Shown here in pieces: positions 1 through 11,560 of a DNA stretch of 64,000 nucleotides; the stretch's first letter is position 1, and the number at the start of each line of letters is the position of its first letter. The position numbers and the translations under genes were made by a program. This stretch comes from Trifolium pratense (Eukaryota; Streptophyta; Magnoliopsida; Fabales; Fabaceae): assembly GCF_020283565.1 (NCBI RefSeq), contig NC_060060.1:23002001-23066000 (forward strand), written 5' to 3'. Below the pieces are notes generated by a model that saw only the letters and a list, made by a program, of their open reading frames with translations, did no database searches and had not been told where the DNA came from.

Positions 1-1136
1 CACTTTTCAAAAATTTATGTGATTTTCGAGCCATAAATCACTTTTCAAAGGCAATATAGTAAACTTAACTCATTTTTTTGCATTAAATCAAGAAAATTAA
101 CTACAATTAACTAAATTTCTTAAACACTGCGTAAACAATTATTTTTTCTTTTATTTGTGTCCGGATGGACTACTATAATACTACTAGTAGAATTTTACTA
201 GATTAATTATTTCATGTTTGTTTATGTAATACTAGTGATTAAAAATTCTGAAAATATTTTTACAAGAGGGAGCACTTATCCTTATAAACTATAAGCTGTT
301 TTGTAAGGGTTGAACTGAGTTCAATTCAAAATTCTAACTTGTAAGTGTTGAGCTGCAGTCAAATTTATATGTAATCTTACATTAATTAAGGATTCATATA
401 TCAGTTCTATCAAGATTAAATTAAAATGTAATTAAAGAAAGAAAAAATTAACTTTATATTTGAACCGTTTAATATCTATTCTGACGGTGGAATAAAAATG
501 CATGTAGTTATATGCAATCCAAATCTAACCAAAGATACACTTAGCATATATTTGGTATCACATTAAATGCAGTATAATTACGGTGACTCGTCATAATTTT
601 GCAAAAGCTACAAAACTTTGTAATTTTTGTTAACATGTCTCATGTTAGTTGCGAAATGACTTCCATATATGATTATAAAGTAAAGATAACATTTACCTTA
701 TAAATCAGTTTTATAGAAATGAATTAGGTCCAACTATTAGTTTTCAAATGATATCAGAACTTTCTCCATAATCTGATGGCGTACTATGGTGATTCGTACA
801 AAAGATAAGCTTGGTCTCTATAAAAGTAAATGTGAATGCATTATGCATACCTAACCTCTTACGCAATTTACTTGTACGCGACGCGTTTATCACTTTGGAG
901 TCGCAAATGTTATGCTTCCTCAAATGGATGCCACAGATATTGTTGTTTCTACTACACGAGTCAATTTTCATACCTAAACTAAACATGTTGGTTATTACTA
1001 GTACTACTTTTACCAAGGGGAATTAAAAGAAAGATTTGGTGACACTGAGATTAATCATTGGTGGAAGTTCACTCGAGAATATAATTAATTAAATTTGTTC
1101 TACTGCTAATTTATGCTTTGGATTTGGACAATATCC
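1..1136. other. AT-rich intergenic stretch, no gene recognised
   Basis: Both strands are dense in stop codons. The short open frames near 744-1026 (71-90 codons) resemble no family I know and lack a coding-like composition. Nothing else is recognised here. Confidence 0.5.
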
Positions 1137-1286
1137 TTGCATGAGTGTATAATTTATTACTTTACTTTTTTAGTTAATGTTACAATACTAGTTATGGTTT
1201 TTATAATTCTAAGTAGAAAAAATTTGTTGTATATGTAATATTGTAACATTAACCAAAAAAAAATAGTAAATTATACACCCATGCAA
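1137..1286. repeat. 150-bp fold-back MITE
   Basis: The ends are inverted copies of each other: TTGCATGAGTGTATAATTTA on the left, and the complement of TTGCATGGGTGTATAATTTA on the right. The inverted arms run about 50 bp with few mismatches around a short AT-rich centre. Size and structure fit a miniature inverted-repeat transposable element. I could not define a target duplication, so the superfamily is left open. Confidence 0.7.
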
Positions 1287-1319
1287 AAAATTTGTGATTG
1301 ATAATTGACTAAGAACATG

Positions 1320-1700
1320 TGTTTCATTGTTTCTCATATCTTTAGAGAAGCGCAGTTGTTGTGGAGACAAAATTGCTTCTCATGGGCCACAAAGTAATGG
1401 TTTTATTTGGTGGGATTCTATTCCCTCGTGTGTTTCTGGTTTATTTAACCGCAATAGGTTAGGCTCCCTAATTATCGTTTTTGTTTAAGTTTTTCAAGAG
1501 TTTTTTTTTTTCTCTGTAGTCTTTTTTCTTTCACCACGGTTTTATCTCATTGAGTTTTCTTGGTAATTAAGTTTTTAACGAGACATATGTGGTTTATGTC
1601 ATAGGTTGTTTATTGGGTTTTGGCCTAGTCCCCAATGTTTGTAATTTCTCTTATTTTAATTTAATTAAATTTAAATAGGCACCTATGCCTTTATTAAAAA
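1320..1700 (+). pseudogene. LINE 3' end fragment: RNase H-like C-terminus and tail
   Basis: The plus strand reads SHIFRE near 1337-1354, then, with frameshifts, a segment like the end of the RNase H domain of plant LINE-type reverse transcriptase proteins (a degraded 'CAD-LA-HG' region, then LGSPNYRFCLSFSRVF near 1460-1510). A T-rich 3' tail follows, ending near the polyA-like run at 1695. The fragment is 5'-truncated and carries stops and shifts, so it is not functional. The identification rests on recognising the domain's end and could be off in its limits. Confidence 0.55.
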
Positions 1701-2104
1701 ATATTTCACATAAAAAAAATAAGTAACATTAACTATATATTATTTTTTCAATAATATCTTTAACAATTTGTTAAAAGAGAAATAAGTATAATATGAGATA
1801 ATAAATATTTAAGAATTAATATTATATAAAATTGCAAATAATTATATCAATAAGTATAAAAAAAAAAAAAAATTAATTAAGGTGGCATTTTAATTGAAAT
1901 GAGATTAACTATTATTCATTAATAGTATAAAATTAAAGTCTATCAAAAAGGTTCTGTAAAAAATAATTGTATAAAATAATTTCGCACATTCAGATAATTA
2001 AACAACTCACTTCATGAATAGTTTCTAAATTTTTATATGGTGAAGTTTTTTTTTTTAATTAAATCTAGGTTGACATCTTTTTTAACTAATTAATTTGGTG
2101 AGCA
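1701..2104. other. AT-rich spacer, nothing recognised
   Basis: Very AT-rich DNA with homopolymer runs (for example A-runs near 1858-1871). No open frame, inverted repeat or known element was seen. Confidence 0.5.
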
Positions 2105-2590
2105 TAATGCAATTTATTGTAGGGAACTTTCAGATGTAGACATAACTTTATCAGGGATATTCTTTGTGCCATACTTAAGCGCAAGTGTATCTTTGAAGAA
2201 AGAGGTGTCTATAAACTTTTTGAATGACCCACAAGAAGAGAGATTGACGCTTAGACCCACAGATGTTCTAGCGTACGGTTGGACAAGAGGGAAACATGCT
2301 TGTGTGGACTTGACTGGAGTTTCCTCACATGTAGGATTGAGGACGGATAATTTTATTGTGGGACAAATGGTCTTTAAAGTTGTTTCAAGCAAAGTGATCA
2401 AACATGAGTAAGCTTGTGTTCTAACAATCCACATGCTTTTATACCAATCACATTTGACACTTTTGGCTTCCTAGCAACAAATGATGGTGATCTTTTGAAA
2501 AGAATTTAAAGGATCATGTTGCATAACAATGTTGTCTCTCCTAGATCTATGGAAGTACTTTTCAAAAGGATTTGTTGTTGTCCGTTTGTC
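2105..2590 (+). pseudogene. Fragment of a retroelement-associated plant protein family
   Basis: The longest open part (2166-2411) encodes about 80 residues. They contain FLNDPQEERLTLRPTDVLAY, GWTRGKHACVDLTGVSSHVG and KVIKHE. After a stop the similarity resumes in other frames: FDTFGFLA near 2450 and VVSPRSMEVLFKRI near 2533-2574. From general knowledge these blocks, in this order, match the C-terminal region of a large plant protein family usually annotated as reverse-transcriptase- or auxilin-like and spread by retroelements. Stops and shifts between blocks show it is a dead fragment. No start, promoter or 5' part of the gene is present. Confidence 0.6.
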
Positions 2591-2944
2591 TTTCACTCTT
2601 GTGTAATTTTTTTTTGGATATATATAATAATATCATTATTCATTAATTAAAAATAATAAATTCACAATTTCATTTGATAAACAAGCTAACTCAAAAGTAT
2701 ATTAAAAGAGAAAAATAGTAACAAGAAAATATAGGGAACAAGACTAATATTCAAGTGGGAGCATAACAAAATACAATTGTCTAATTAAAAACCTAACCTA
2801 TAAAATCTATTGGGAAAAACCAAGTGAGCAAGAAAAAAATGCAGTGCCTCGAAAGAAATTAACAAATTCTTTATTCAAGAATCCCAAATCTATTTCCAGC
2901 AAAAGCGTGATTAATACTAATAAGTTTAGTATTCCACCGATGAA
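2591..2944. other. AT-rich spacer
   Basis: Contains a short T-rich then AT-rich run near 2607-2660. Its 3' part, read on the minus strand, may be the degraded downstream flank of the RNase H fragment that follows. No gene is supported. Confidence 0.4.
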
Positions 2945-3134
2945 TTCTTTAAATATAGAGATCAAGATTAGCAATATCATCAGTATACTGATTATCTTCT
3001 CTATAAATGTGAGATATGATGAAATATATTTCTTTAGCGATTTCGACGTAATTTAACCAACTACTATTTCGGAGTTGCCAACCAAGATTCCAACCCTTTA
3101 AATTAACAATTTTCATAGCCATTATTACACCCAC
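2945..3134 (-). pseudogene. RNase H-like fragment of a LINE-type element
   Basis: The minus strand is open for 61 codons. It contains WQLRNSSWLNYVEIAKE followed by SHIYREDNQYTDDIANLDL. The second block matches the end of the RNase H domain in plant retroelement-derived proteins (usual pattern: SH-IYREGN--AD-LANLGL). The conserved C-A-D is changed to Y-T-D, and the upstream domain with the first catalytic acids is absent. This is a short dead remnant, not a gene. Confidence 0.55.
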
Positions 3135-4160
3135 ATCTTAACATAAAAAACATAACGAACACCAAGATTTTTCTTATAGTAAAATTAAACATACTATACA
3201 CTTCTTCCTTTCAAAACGAAAAAAGATAAAATACTTCTTTTGAAAAAAACGAAAATCCAAAGGGGGTATTATTGAAACTCTTGACTTGACTCTTCTCCTA
3301 CTAATGAATGTCGGTTATCTCATCTATTGCGTGAATATTTCAAAATTCTTGGAAAATATAAAGAAAATTCCAAAAGGGTATTATTGAGATATTGAAAATG
3401 TTGTTGGTAGACGTCATTTTTAGCTAAGCATAGGCGTCAACCAAGAACTCTAGAAACCGAAATTGACAGGGCATCATCTCCTACCTCAATTATATACTAT
3501 AGTTTATCATTAAAGTTTAATTAAAATACAAAAAGCTAAGAAAGTGATATGATTTGAGGCCATTGACGATTCCTAACAATCCATATATCCAATTCACACT
3601 AGGACAAGCCCCACCATTTTCATCTTAGAATGTTAGTTTATAATATTTTAATTATTAGTTCGGCCATATAAATAAATAGTTTAAAATAATTATATAATAA
3701 TAATGAGATGTATTCCAATCTATAAAGCACACATCACATATTATTAATATAATATAAGATATTGTGTCAAAGAAAAAATATAAGATAAGATATTAAATGT
3801 GTCCCTGTTAAACAAAAGAATAGAATATTTCGTATCAAATGACATATAAGAATTGCATCTAGTTAGTAGTATTTAAAAATGCATGTGATGTATATGTAAT
3901 AAATTAGTATAAATAGGTGTTTAGAATTTGATTTTTAATAGTAGTGAAAACTTCGTCCATCGGTTGAATGAGAGTCGAGGTGTAGAAGATCGGTTATTCC
4001 TTTATCTCAGAATGCGGTTGAGTGAGAGTCGAGGTGTGGAAGATCGATTATCTCAGAGTGCATTAAGATGATATCTACAATTGGTTGAGTTTCTGTGTCT
4101 GGATCAGTGATATTTCGTCTGGTTGTACTGGAACTCTTCTTTCTTTCCTCGTTTGATCCG
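3135..4160. other. Intergenic, no gene; small repeated motif near 3960-4060
   Basis: AT-rich with no supported coding frame. A 30-40 bp motif (GAGAGTCGAGGTGT and flanks) occurs twice, near 3970 and 4023, as a short direct duplication. Confidence 0.45.
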
Positions 4161-4168
4161 CATGCATC

Positions 4169-4837
4169 CAGAGGCGTCTTTACCACATGTACGACGGCAT
4201 AAAACCTCATAAAAATAGGGGCCTCTAAAAAAAATTATAGGGTAGTAATATTAGTAAATGAGAGATATAAAATTAGCAATTGCATGCTTCAAAATAAGAG
4301 ATTGTGGAGTTCAAATACTTGTGATTCTCTTTATTCTAAAATAATTGATTTATTAGTTACAAAATGTTCTAAAAAAGATTTTTCTATTGTGAATAAATTT
4401 TTTAGACGCTTTATAGCTGATTGTTTTTTGAACAAGTTTATAGCTGATTGTTATACTATAGTTTTATCAAATGAAGAGGCGTGTAATAGAGATTGTCTTG
4501 TTTATCAAACTTTGTTTATATTAGTGAAAAAATAATTATATTTTAGTGTTATTGATGTTATTTGTAATTTAAATCGATGACAATTTTTTTATTTTATTTT
4601 TTGCATTGTTTCTTTTATTATGGCCTATTTTTAATAATCCCACAGGGTCTTCAACTTTTTGGAGACGCCCCTGTTAGACTATGAATCTTTTATATGTTAA
4701 TTATAAGAATGATTATGTTTTTATGTTATTTGCAATTTAAATTGATGATTATTTTTTTATAAAAAAATTTACGTTTTTTTTATTAAAGGGCCACTTTTAT
4801 TTTGCACAGAGCCTCCAAAAACTCAGAGACGTCCCTG
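4169..4837. mobile_element. Non-autonomous hAT-like DNA transposon, 669 bp
   Basis: The termini are CAGAGGCGTC at the left and, as inverted complement, CAGGGACGTC at the right. They are flanked by 8-bp direct repeats CATGCATC (4161-4168) and CATGCACC (4838-4845), 7 of 8 matching. An 8-bp target duplication with CA-GGG-CG termini is the pattern of hAT elements. No transposase is seen; the open frame at 4284-4535 (83 codons) matches nothing I know. The 3' terminal segment occurs twice in tandem (about 4560-4672 and 4725-4837), each ending in a CGCCCCTG- or CGTCCCTG-type terminus. Confidence 0.65.
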
Positions 4838-4845
4838 CATGCACC

Positions 4846-5855
4846 GAATCATTAGGGTGTTAAACACAATCATTCGAAAATGTTGAACCGAAAAGATCGA
4901 ATTAACTCAGATCCGCTTACCCTTCAAGCAAGAAAAGAAAGAAGAACTCACTTTTGCTAGGCTCCAAGGCTTCTTTCGACATATAACCAAAAAAATAATG
5001 CACGTGAAAACGTGATCTGAACTTATTAATTTCTTTTTTGATTTTTTAACCGATCTTATTGAATATATTTTCTTTTTTTGGGTGTTTTATAGATTTCCTT
5101 CATCGGTATTGGAATCTCTTAATTTGTGATATTTCGAATCTACATATTGTATGTAATATCTTTATTAACTGAATTATAATCACGGAGTTAGAAAATCCAA
5201 AATTTAATTTGCTACATATATTGTGAGTGTAAACTAATTAACCATGATAATTGAAGCTTATCAAAATTACAAAACAAAATTAAGAAAACCTCCGATAGTT
5301 GAACTTATTGAATTTTATTTTACCATGTGATATATGGTACATCCTTTCTTTTAAGGAGAAATCACAATTCTTGTTATATGGTTGCATTGCAACCCCCCAA
5401 ATTCAAATTAATAAAGGCATGTCTTTCTTTGTCGGTATGTGGTTCTTTCCTCATATACAAATATTAATTGACTTTTTATACATGAAAAAGTAACATTAGT
5501 TTTTATATTTTTAAAAAAAGTAACATTATTTTATATGTTTACATGCATTTTTATCTCTTATTTCGATATTTTTAAACTTTTGATCCCTTATTTTAAAATT
5601 CATTTTTTTAATCCCTTATTTTAAAAGTCAACATTTTTTTAGACCTCCCTCTCATTTTACCATTGTTGTAATTGCTGACATTAGACAATCACATCCATGT
5701 GTGATCCTCCTACATTGGACAATCACATCCCTGTGTGATCATGCGTCTCTTGTATTTTGTTACACCAGTAATACCTCTAGACTCTAATTCACGAAATAGA
5801 TTTACTGTTGTAACTGCATGACGCAGTTAAGCGTGACACAGTTATAATGTGATGT
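4846..5855. other. Intergenic, no gene; short internal repeats
   Basis: AT-rich DNA. Around 5560-5640 the phrase 'tcccttattttaaaa' recurs, and near 5680-5745 a 22-bp phrase around 'gacaatcacatcc' recurs. No coding frame is supported. Confidence 0.45.
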
Positions 5856-5859
5856 AATT

Positions 5860-5965
5860 ATAGTTGGTGGTATTGGCGCTTGAGACATGAGAATGTGCTT
5901 CTCCTTAAGGTTTCGGGTTCGATTCTCTCTGGTGCCAATTTGGATGGATTAATTTAACTTCAAAA
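5860..5965 (+). repeat. tRNA-derived SINE-like fragment
   Basis: The segment has a tRNA-like B box (GGTTCGATTC near 5918) preceded by GGCGCTTGAGAC and followed by TGGTGCCAATTTGG. The same layout occurs at 23440-23650, so this is a dispersed family and not a tRNA gene. No cloverleaf can be drawn. Confidence 0.55.
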
Positions 5966-6840
5966 AAATTATAATTGTAAACTGTCCAATCTGAATCAAC
6001 GGATAAAATCATTTACTTGTATATTTAATCTAAACTGATCGATCTAAATTTAATGTTTAGGATTGAAAACTCTGTTTCCACAATCACATCCCTAGTTCAC
6101 TTTATTTCATAATATTTTTCTTCTTTTCACACTTTTATATCAAACTAATATAACAAAATCTACTTTTAACTTACTTCTCACTTCTTCTTCTTTTCTTTCT
6201 CTTTTCACACAATTTCTCACATCTTATTTCTTTTCGGTTTCTTTTGATCACAATAAAAAAGATTAATTAATTCCATCCCAATAAACATGAATATAAAAAT
6301 TAATCAAGAAGAATTTATTTCAAAAAGTCTCGTGCTATACTCGGCACTTTTGGTTTTGGATAATGACTTATTTGCTAGTTTGTGTTGACTTGTGTAAAAA
6401 ACAAAGTTCTTGCCCCCTAAGTTGGTCAGGCTGCTGGCCAGTCACTCCCACTTTGCAGACTAAAAGTTCAATCGTACAAGGGTACATAAATAATCCACAA
6501 ATTACAACTAAAAATGAATCTCTTGCATGCTTTCACACATATAATAACATTACTTGTAAATTCTATATTAGCAGCTAGAACAGTGAGTGACAATCAAAAA
6601 ATAACTCTTTAAATCGATTGAAGGCATTTTATTTTGCAAATCATCATTTTAGTAATTTTTTCATAAATAATAAATAATGGTTACTCATTTTCTTATGAAT
6701 TCTAGCCAAAAGGTTATTTTACCAACATTTTATTATCTTACTAATTGTATATAAAAATAACTGTAAAAGAAAATTGTATTTAAAAATATAAGTCAAATAG
6801 CATGCATTATATTATTGTCAAAGGAATATCAATCGTTATT
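5966..6840. other. Intergenic, nothing recognised
   Basis: Pyrimidine-rich near 6110-6250, otherwise AT-rich. The 71-codon frame at 6363-6578 has no recognised relatives and I do not call it a gene. Confidence 0.45.
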
Positions 6841-6990
6841 TGATCTAGTTGTGATTGACGTTGAATTTGCTAGGGAGGATCACGATTCGATCCCCTACAA
6901 CTGCGATCAAAAGGAAACTGAAATCACTTGATGATGGAACTGACTCCGAATCACATTAGTAGACCGAATACTGGTGAAAACAAAAAAATT
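6841..6990 (+). repeat. tRNA-derived SINE, family 1 copy
   Basis: The core reads TGATTGACGTTGAATTTG, then a B-box-like ATTCGATCCCC, then AACTGCGATC, followed by the family's tail. Related copies occur at 17285-17415 (-), 29588-29755 (+), 33935-34065 (-) and 35740-35880 (-). Five copies in 64 kb, with a Pol III B box and no cloverleaf, mark a SINE of the tRNA-derived type known in legumes. Confidence 0.65.
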
Positions 6991-7686
6991 ATTGTCTAAG
7001 GAATATAGTAGGGTTTGAGACTTTGAGTTCAAATTTTTGTAGGTGATGGGACTCAAGATTGTAATTGTAACCGATATATATAAGCAATAAAACCAAAGTA
7101 CCCTCACCGTGACGAAGGGTCTAAATTGAGATTCTTGATTGGTATATATGTGTTACGTAAGTAGTACGGTGGTTTTTTTTTCTTTTTTTCTTACAGATGT
7201 TAATACTTATTTAGGGTAGATTCAATTGTACTTGCAATATTAATTTCGGGTAGATACAATTGTACTTACGATAAAGAGACTCGTGTTTACGATTACAACA
7301 ACCGAATGATTATTTGGTAGATAAAAGTAGTTCAATTAATAGCTATAAAGAAATATTATCTCTTTTTCCTTCAAAAAAGCTACAAAGAAATATTTTTTTT
7401 AAGAAGTCAAAATGAAATATATTAACACAAAGAGTCTCATCGGCACAAGATGTACAGAGGTAAACTACAACAATCTACAAATAGTCAGAGTGACAAAATC
7501 ATAATCAAATCATACAAGACTCAAACAAGATAATGGACTAGACCACCAGCGCTATGGTAGTTTAAAGCTAACGTAATACTCGTCGTCTTCAACCACCTAA
7601 ATGAGAAAAACTTGATCTTGTCCAACAAAAGATGAGGTGTGCCTGTTGAGCATTTAAACAAACTATGCTTTTTCTGTCCATATCAC

Positions 7687-7899
7687 CTAAACACAAGTAA
7701 GCCAAATGAGCTGCAAAAAGGATCGACGAGCTCGAGATCCACCTACTGAACTTGTAAACTGGACAAAATGATCACGCAGAGTAGTGAAATCCACCAAAAG
7801 AATGTCAATCCACGAGCGAACTAAATCCCATAAAGATCCAACAATGCCACAGGAGAGGAATAAATGATGGGTCGACTCGGCCTCTCCACATCCAAAGAC
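7687..7899 (-). pseudogene. zf-RVT domain piece of the split LINE
   Basis: On the minus strand this reads CVFGCGEAESTHHLFLSCGI and then VGSLWDLVRSW, the zinc-binding reverse transcriptase-associated domain (zf-RVT) of plant LINEs. The C-x3-C and H-H-x4-C pattern is visible. It aligns with CVFGCGMAESAHHLFLSC in the LINE at 16120-16170. The upstream half of the same domain is at 11608-11845. With no reverse transcriptase and a 3.7 kb break, it is a dead copy. Confidence 0.7.
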
Positions 7900-8143
7900 A
7901 CAAGTGTGGAGTAAACCATCATTTTGGTCCCTGAAAGTGTCAGACGTTGTCATATAAGTCCTTGAATTAATGAAAATGATAAAAAAGTCCCCGATTGTTA
8001 ACTCCGTTAGTCACTTTAGTCCAAAACGTTAAATATCAGTTAACTTTGGTGACGTGTCTTAAAATTCTGCTGACGTGGCATGCTTACTAGGATGTTTTAA
8101 TAATTTGTTGAATATTTTCATATCCGCTTGGCTTTTATTTTAA

Positions 8144-8173
8144 CTAGTATCCAGACCCGTGCCAAGCACGGGT
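8144..8173 (-). mobile_element. Helitron-like 3' terminus (hairpin plus CTAG)
   Basis: On the minus strand an 8-bp stem (ACCCGTGC, loop TTG, GCACGGGT; 8173 down to 8155) is followed 7 nt later by CTAG (8147-8144) and a host T. This layout, a GC-rich hairpin just before CTRR and then T, is the hallmark of Helitron 3' ends. The body would extend to higher coordinates. I could not find a convincing 5' TC terminus, so the other boundary is unknown. No Rep/helicase is present. Confidence 0.6.
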
Positions 8174-8329
8174 AAAAATACGTTTGTAGATTTATTGACT
8201 TATAAACAATATATTTTATTTTAATTGATAATGGAAGATAATTAATGACAACTATATAAATATTTACAATTTTATATAATTTAATAATTAAAATAACTGT
8301 AAAATTTATGTATAGTGTCATATTTTTTT

Positions 8330-8900
8330 AGGTGTATATGAATTACAAAAAAAAAATGTTTGTGTATCAATATATGAGTAGAAATATATACTACAATATA
8401 AATAACAAAAAAATCGATTCCCGTATTAATATTTAAGCAAAAATATAGATTACGGTTGAAATTTTTAAAAAAAGTCTCCCTATTAATATATGACTACAAT
8501 TATAGAGTCCGTAAAAATATAGATCTAAGTAGAAATTAAAAAAAAAAATCATATCTATTAATGCATAAGTAGAATTATATGTTCCCATAGAAATTACAAT
8601 AAAATAAAATAGATCCCGTATTAATATATGAAAAGAAATATAAGTTTATATCTAGTCATTAAAAAAAGTAGTCATCATATTAATATGAGTAAAAATATAG
8701 ATTTCATAAAAAATTTAAAAAAAAATATGGATATTCATATTATTATTTATTAATAAAAATATAAGTTCACATAGAATTATAAAAAACAAATAGTCCTTCG
8801 TATTAATATGTGAGTAGAAATATATGTACCCATATACATTTTTAATAAAAAATAGGTCTCCGTCTTGATGTATGAGTAGAAATATGGATCTTATACGTTA
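8330..8900. repeat. Degraded tandem repeat, about 55-75 bp units
   Basis: At least seven diverged units share the skeleton 'cgtattaatatatgagtag', then 'aaatatag', then a T/C-rich 'ttcccat', then an A-run. Clear units start near 8422, 8482, 8557, 8620, 8680, 8800 and 8862. The array lies just inside the Helitron-like end. Confidence 0.6.
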
Positions 8901-11560
8901 AAAATTTATCTTATAATTATATCAAGTACGTACGCACTCAAATTGCAAGCAAGGCCATAAAAAAATAAGCATAGGATAATATTTAAATTTATATGACATC
9001 TAATATAAGACTAAATAAAAAAGTATAAGAACATGTTTAATTTATTGTTGTCTCAATGTGAAGGTAAAAAGAAGATTGTGTTGTCTTTTTATATTGGACA
9101 AAACTTATATGCATTTCTTTATATATGCAGTTTTTCCTGTTCCTCTCACAAAAAGGTAGTTATATATATATTTTTTAATTAAAAAAAAAAGAAAGTTGTT
9201 TTTAAATAAAAATAACTTTCCTCCATGTATCTAGCACAGTAAGAACTGTGTATATGAAATTGTATATAAGTTTGGTCCATTTATATTTTAGGGTTTAGAA
9301 GTGTGTTTTTTAGAGAAAGGTTTAGTATTTAATTTGAACATGAGTCAAATTATAATTTATAAAGTGATAAAACAAAATGTAATTAGAGGGGTGATTTAGC
9401 GTCAATTTTGATCCGAAATATCGTTTTTTATTTTTATTTTTATTTAAATAATTGATTTTCACATAGTTATAAGTTTCATATATTTGAGTTTTCTTCTTTA
9501 TGATTTCTTCGTTTGGTGTTGTTTAAATCTCGTCTTAGTGCAGAATTATTTGTTTTGATTTCTAGTCTCTTTACAATGTTTGATTTGCCTTCTTTGGAGC
9601 ATTTGATTTTTCTTTATTACATATTGCGTAGCATTTAAAATTTGAAATTGAACTTCAATATTGACCAATATATTGTGGTCATTTAGTACTTCAAATTTTA
9701 TATTCTCATTTATTTCTAGCATAATAGACATAAAAAAGTGATTCATTCTAACCTATTTTTTCCTATATTTTTATATATCTAAGATGATTAATTTGGCGCT
9801 TCTCATTCTTTTATCTGTGATCTTTGATGTCTTTCAACCATTTTTCCCGTCTTGAACCTTATGTGAAGAATAAATATTATTTTGATCTTTCTAAGTCATC
9901 TAAAAGTAACATTAAAACAAAAGTCAAAATAATTTCGAGCGTTTATCTATCCATTTTTTTTAATAAATGTATAAGTATGCGGATGACCTTATTTATTTGT
10001 TGTCATAATGCCATATTAAAGCATATAATAACAATTCCTATATTATACTTAATCAAATCCCAATATTAAAAATTCATATATTTTGCTTCCTTTTTTAGGG
10101 TAAAAAAAATAACTACTATGAACCAAATCATTGTACCAAATTTTCCCAAAATTATTGTACCAAATTAATTACAAATAAATTGATAAGGAAACAAATATTA
10201 AAGCAGTAACAATTATCTCGGAAATTAAGTTAAAAAGCTATTAATTAGTATAAACTTTTATGTTGAAAGTAATAAAAATAAATTGATTTTTCACAAATTC
10301 AGAAATTATAATAAACTTATATATCTATCAAACTTATATATCTATAAAAAATAATAATAAACTTATATATGTTACAGAATATATATACATTCGGTTCATT
10401 TCTATTAATTAAAAAAATTATTTATCATTTTATATTTTAATTTGAATTTGGTGTAGAGAGAGTTTACATCGTTTATGGTCTTTTGATCAGATTTTGAATA
10501 AATGCATATAAGCTAATTTTGTAGGGTTCAATTAGAAGAGTTTATTCTGGAGTAGTTTATTCTGTTATTTTTACAACTCTTCGTTAGAGTTTTTAAGGAA
10601 GAAAGTCCATGTAGTGGCTCTGGTATGAGTGACTATATTTATTACTATTTTTCAATATTATGATGATGTTTCGAGATGCATTATTGAAATTGATTATTAA
10701 TGAATTTGTTTAGTTTTACTTTTGTCAACAATAAATAAATTAGAAGACTCTAATCAAAACGTAATTTGTATAATTAAAATATATATTATATTATAAAATT
10801 AATTATATAAAATAAAAATACAAACATCTATCCGAAGCACAAAATGTACCAAAATTGTCTATCATTCTTCAATTGATGGAATAATTTTTATATATAATAT
10901 ATCTTGTGTAAGCTTACAATTTCAATTAAGCTTACATAAGAAAACATCAAGTTGTCTGTCATTCTTCAATTGATGGAACATTTTTTTTTTTACGCAATTG
11001 ATGGAACAGTTTGAAAACTAAAATATCAAATAATTAATTAAAAAAAATTCAAAGCCACAAATCGAATCACAAGCACGGAAATATCAAATTCAAAGTGTTT
11101 TTTTTTTGTTACATTTTTAACTTGTTTTTTTTTTTTGACAAAGTAAAATACAATAGTTTTACGATTAAATATCAAATAACATAGGAAAGCTTGTAGAGTG
11201 CGGACTGCCAAATATATAATTAGATTAAAAAAATGTCCCAGAAAAAGAAAATGTTGCACCATTTGTGGTTCTGGGCACAAGTTAATGCAGTTTTGTCTTT
11301 TTTTTTATCCTCCAAAGTTTCATCAAACTTGAAGATTAGATCCTGTTGAAAAATAAAATAGGCTGTCCAATGGACCAGATACCGGTTGTAAAAACAAAAC
11401 ACAAAAAGTAATTATAAAAAAAATTAATTTCGATTCCAATATACAAATAGTAAGAAACCTCAAACCTGAAAAGATCAAATAATCAAAGGAAAAAAATAAT
11501 CAAGAAACCTGTAAAATGCGAAAAAAATAATAAATTAAAGAAAAGAGTTAGAGTGACAGC
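8901..11560. other. AT-rich interior of the TIR element
   Basis: No transposase, helicase or other known domain is visible in any frame. The short frames at 9546-9746 (-), 9824-10069 (+) and 11038-11402 (-) look like chance openings in AT-rich DNA. The phrase 'cattcttcaattgatgga' occurs twice (near 10862 and 10959), a short direct duplication. Confidence 0.5.

Noticed and set aside
2114..2434. 106-codon minus-strand frame
   Set aside because: It is the antisense shadow of the recognisable plus-strand fragment at 2166-2411.
8330..8900. CRISPR-like array
   Set aside because: The units are diverged, contiguous AT-rich tandem repeats without constant repeats and unique spacers, and the DNA is plant nuclear.
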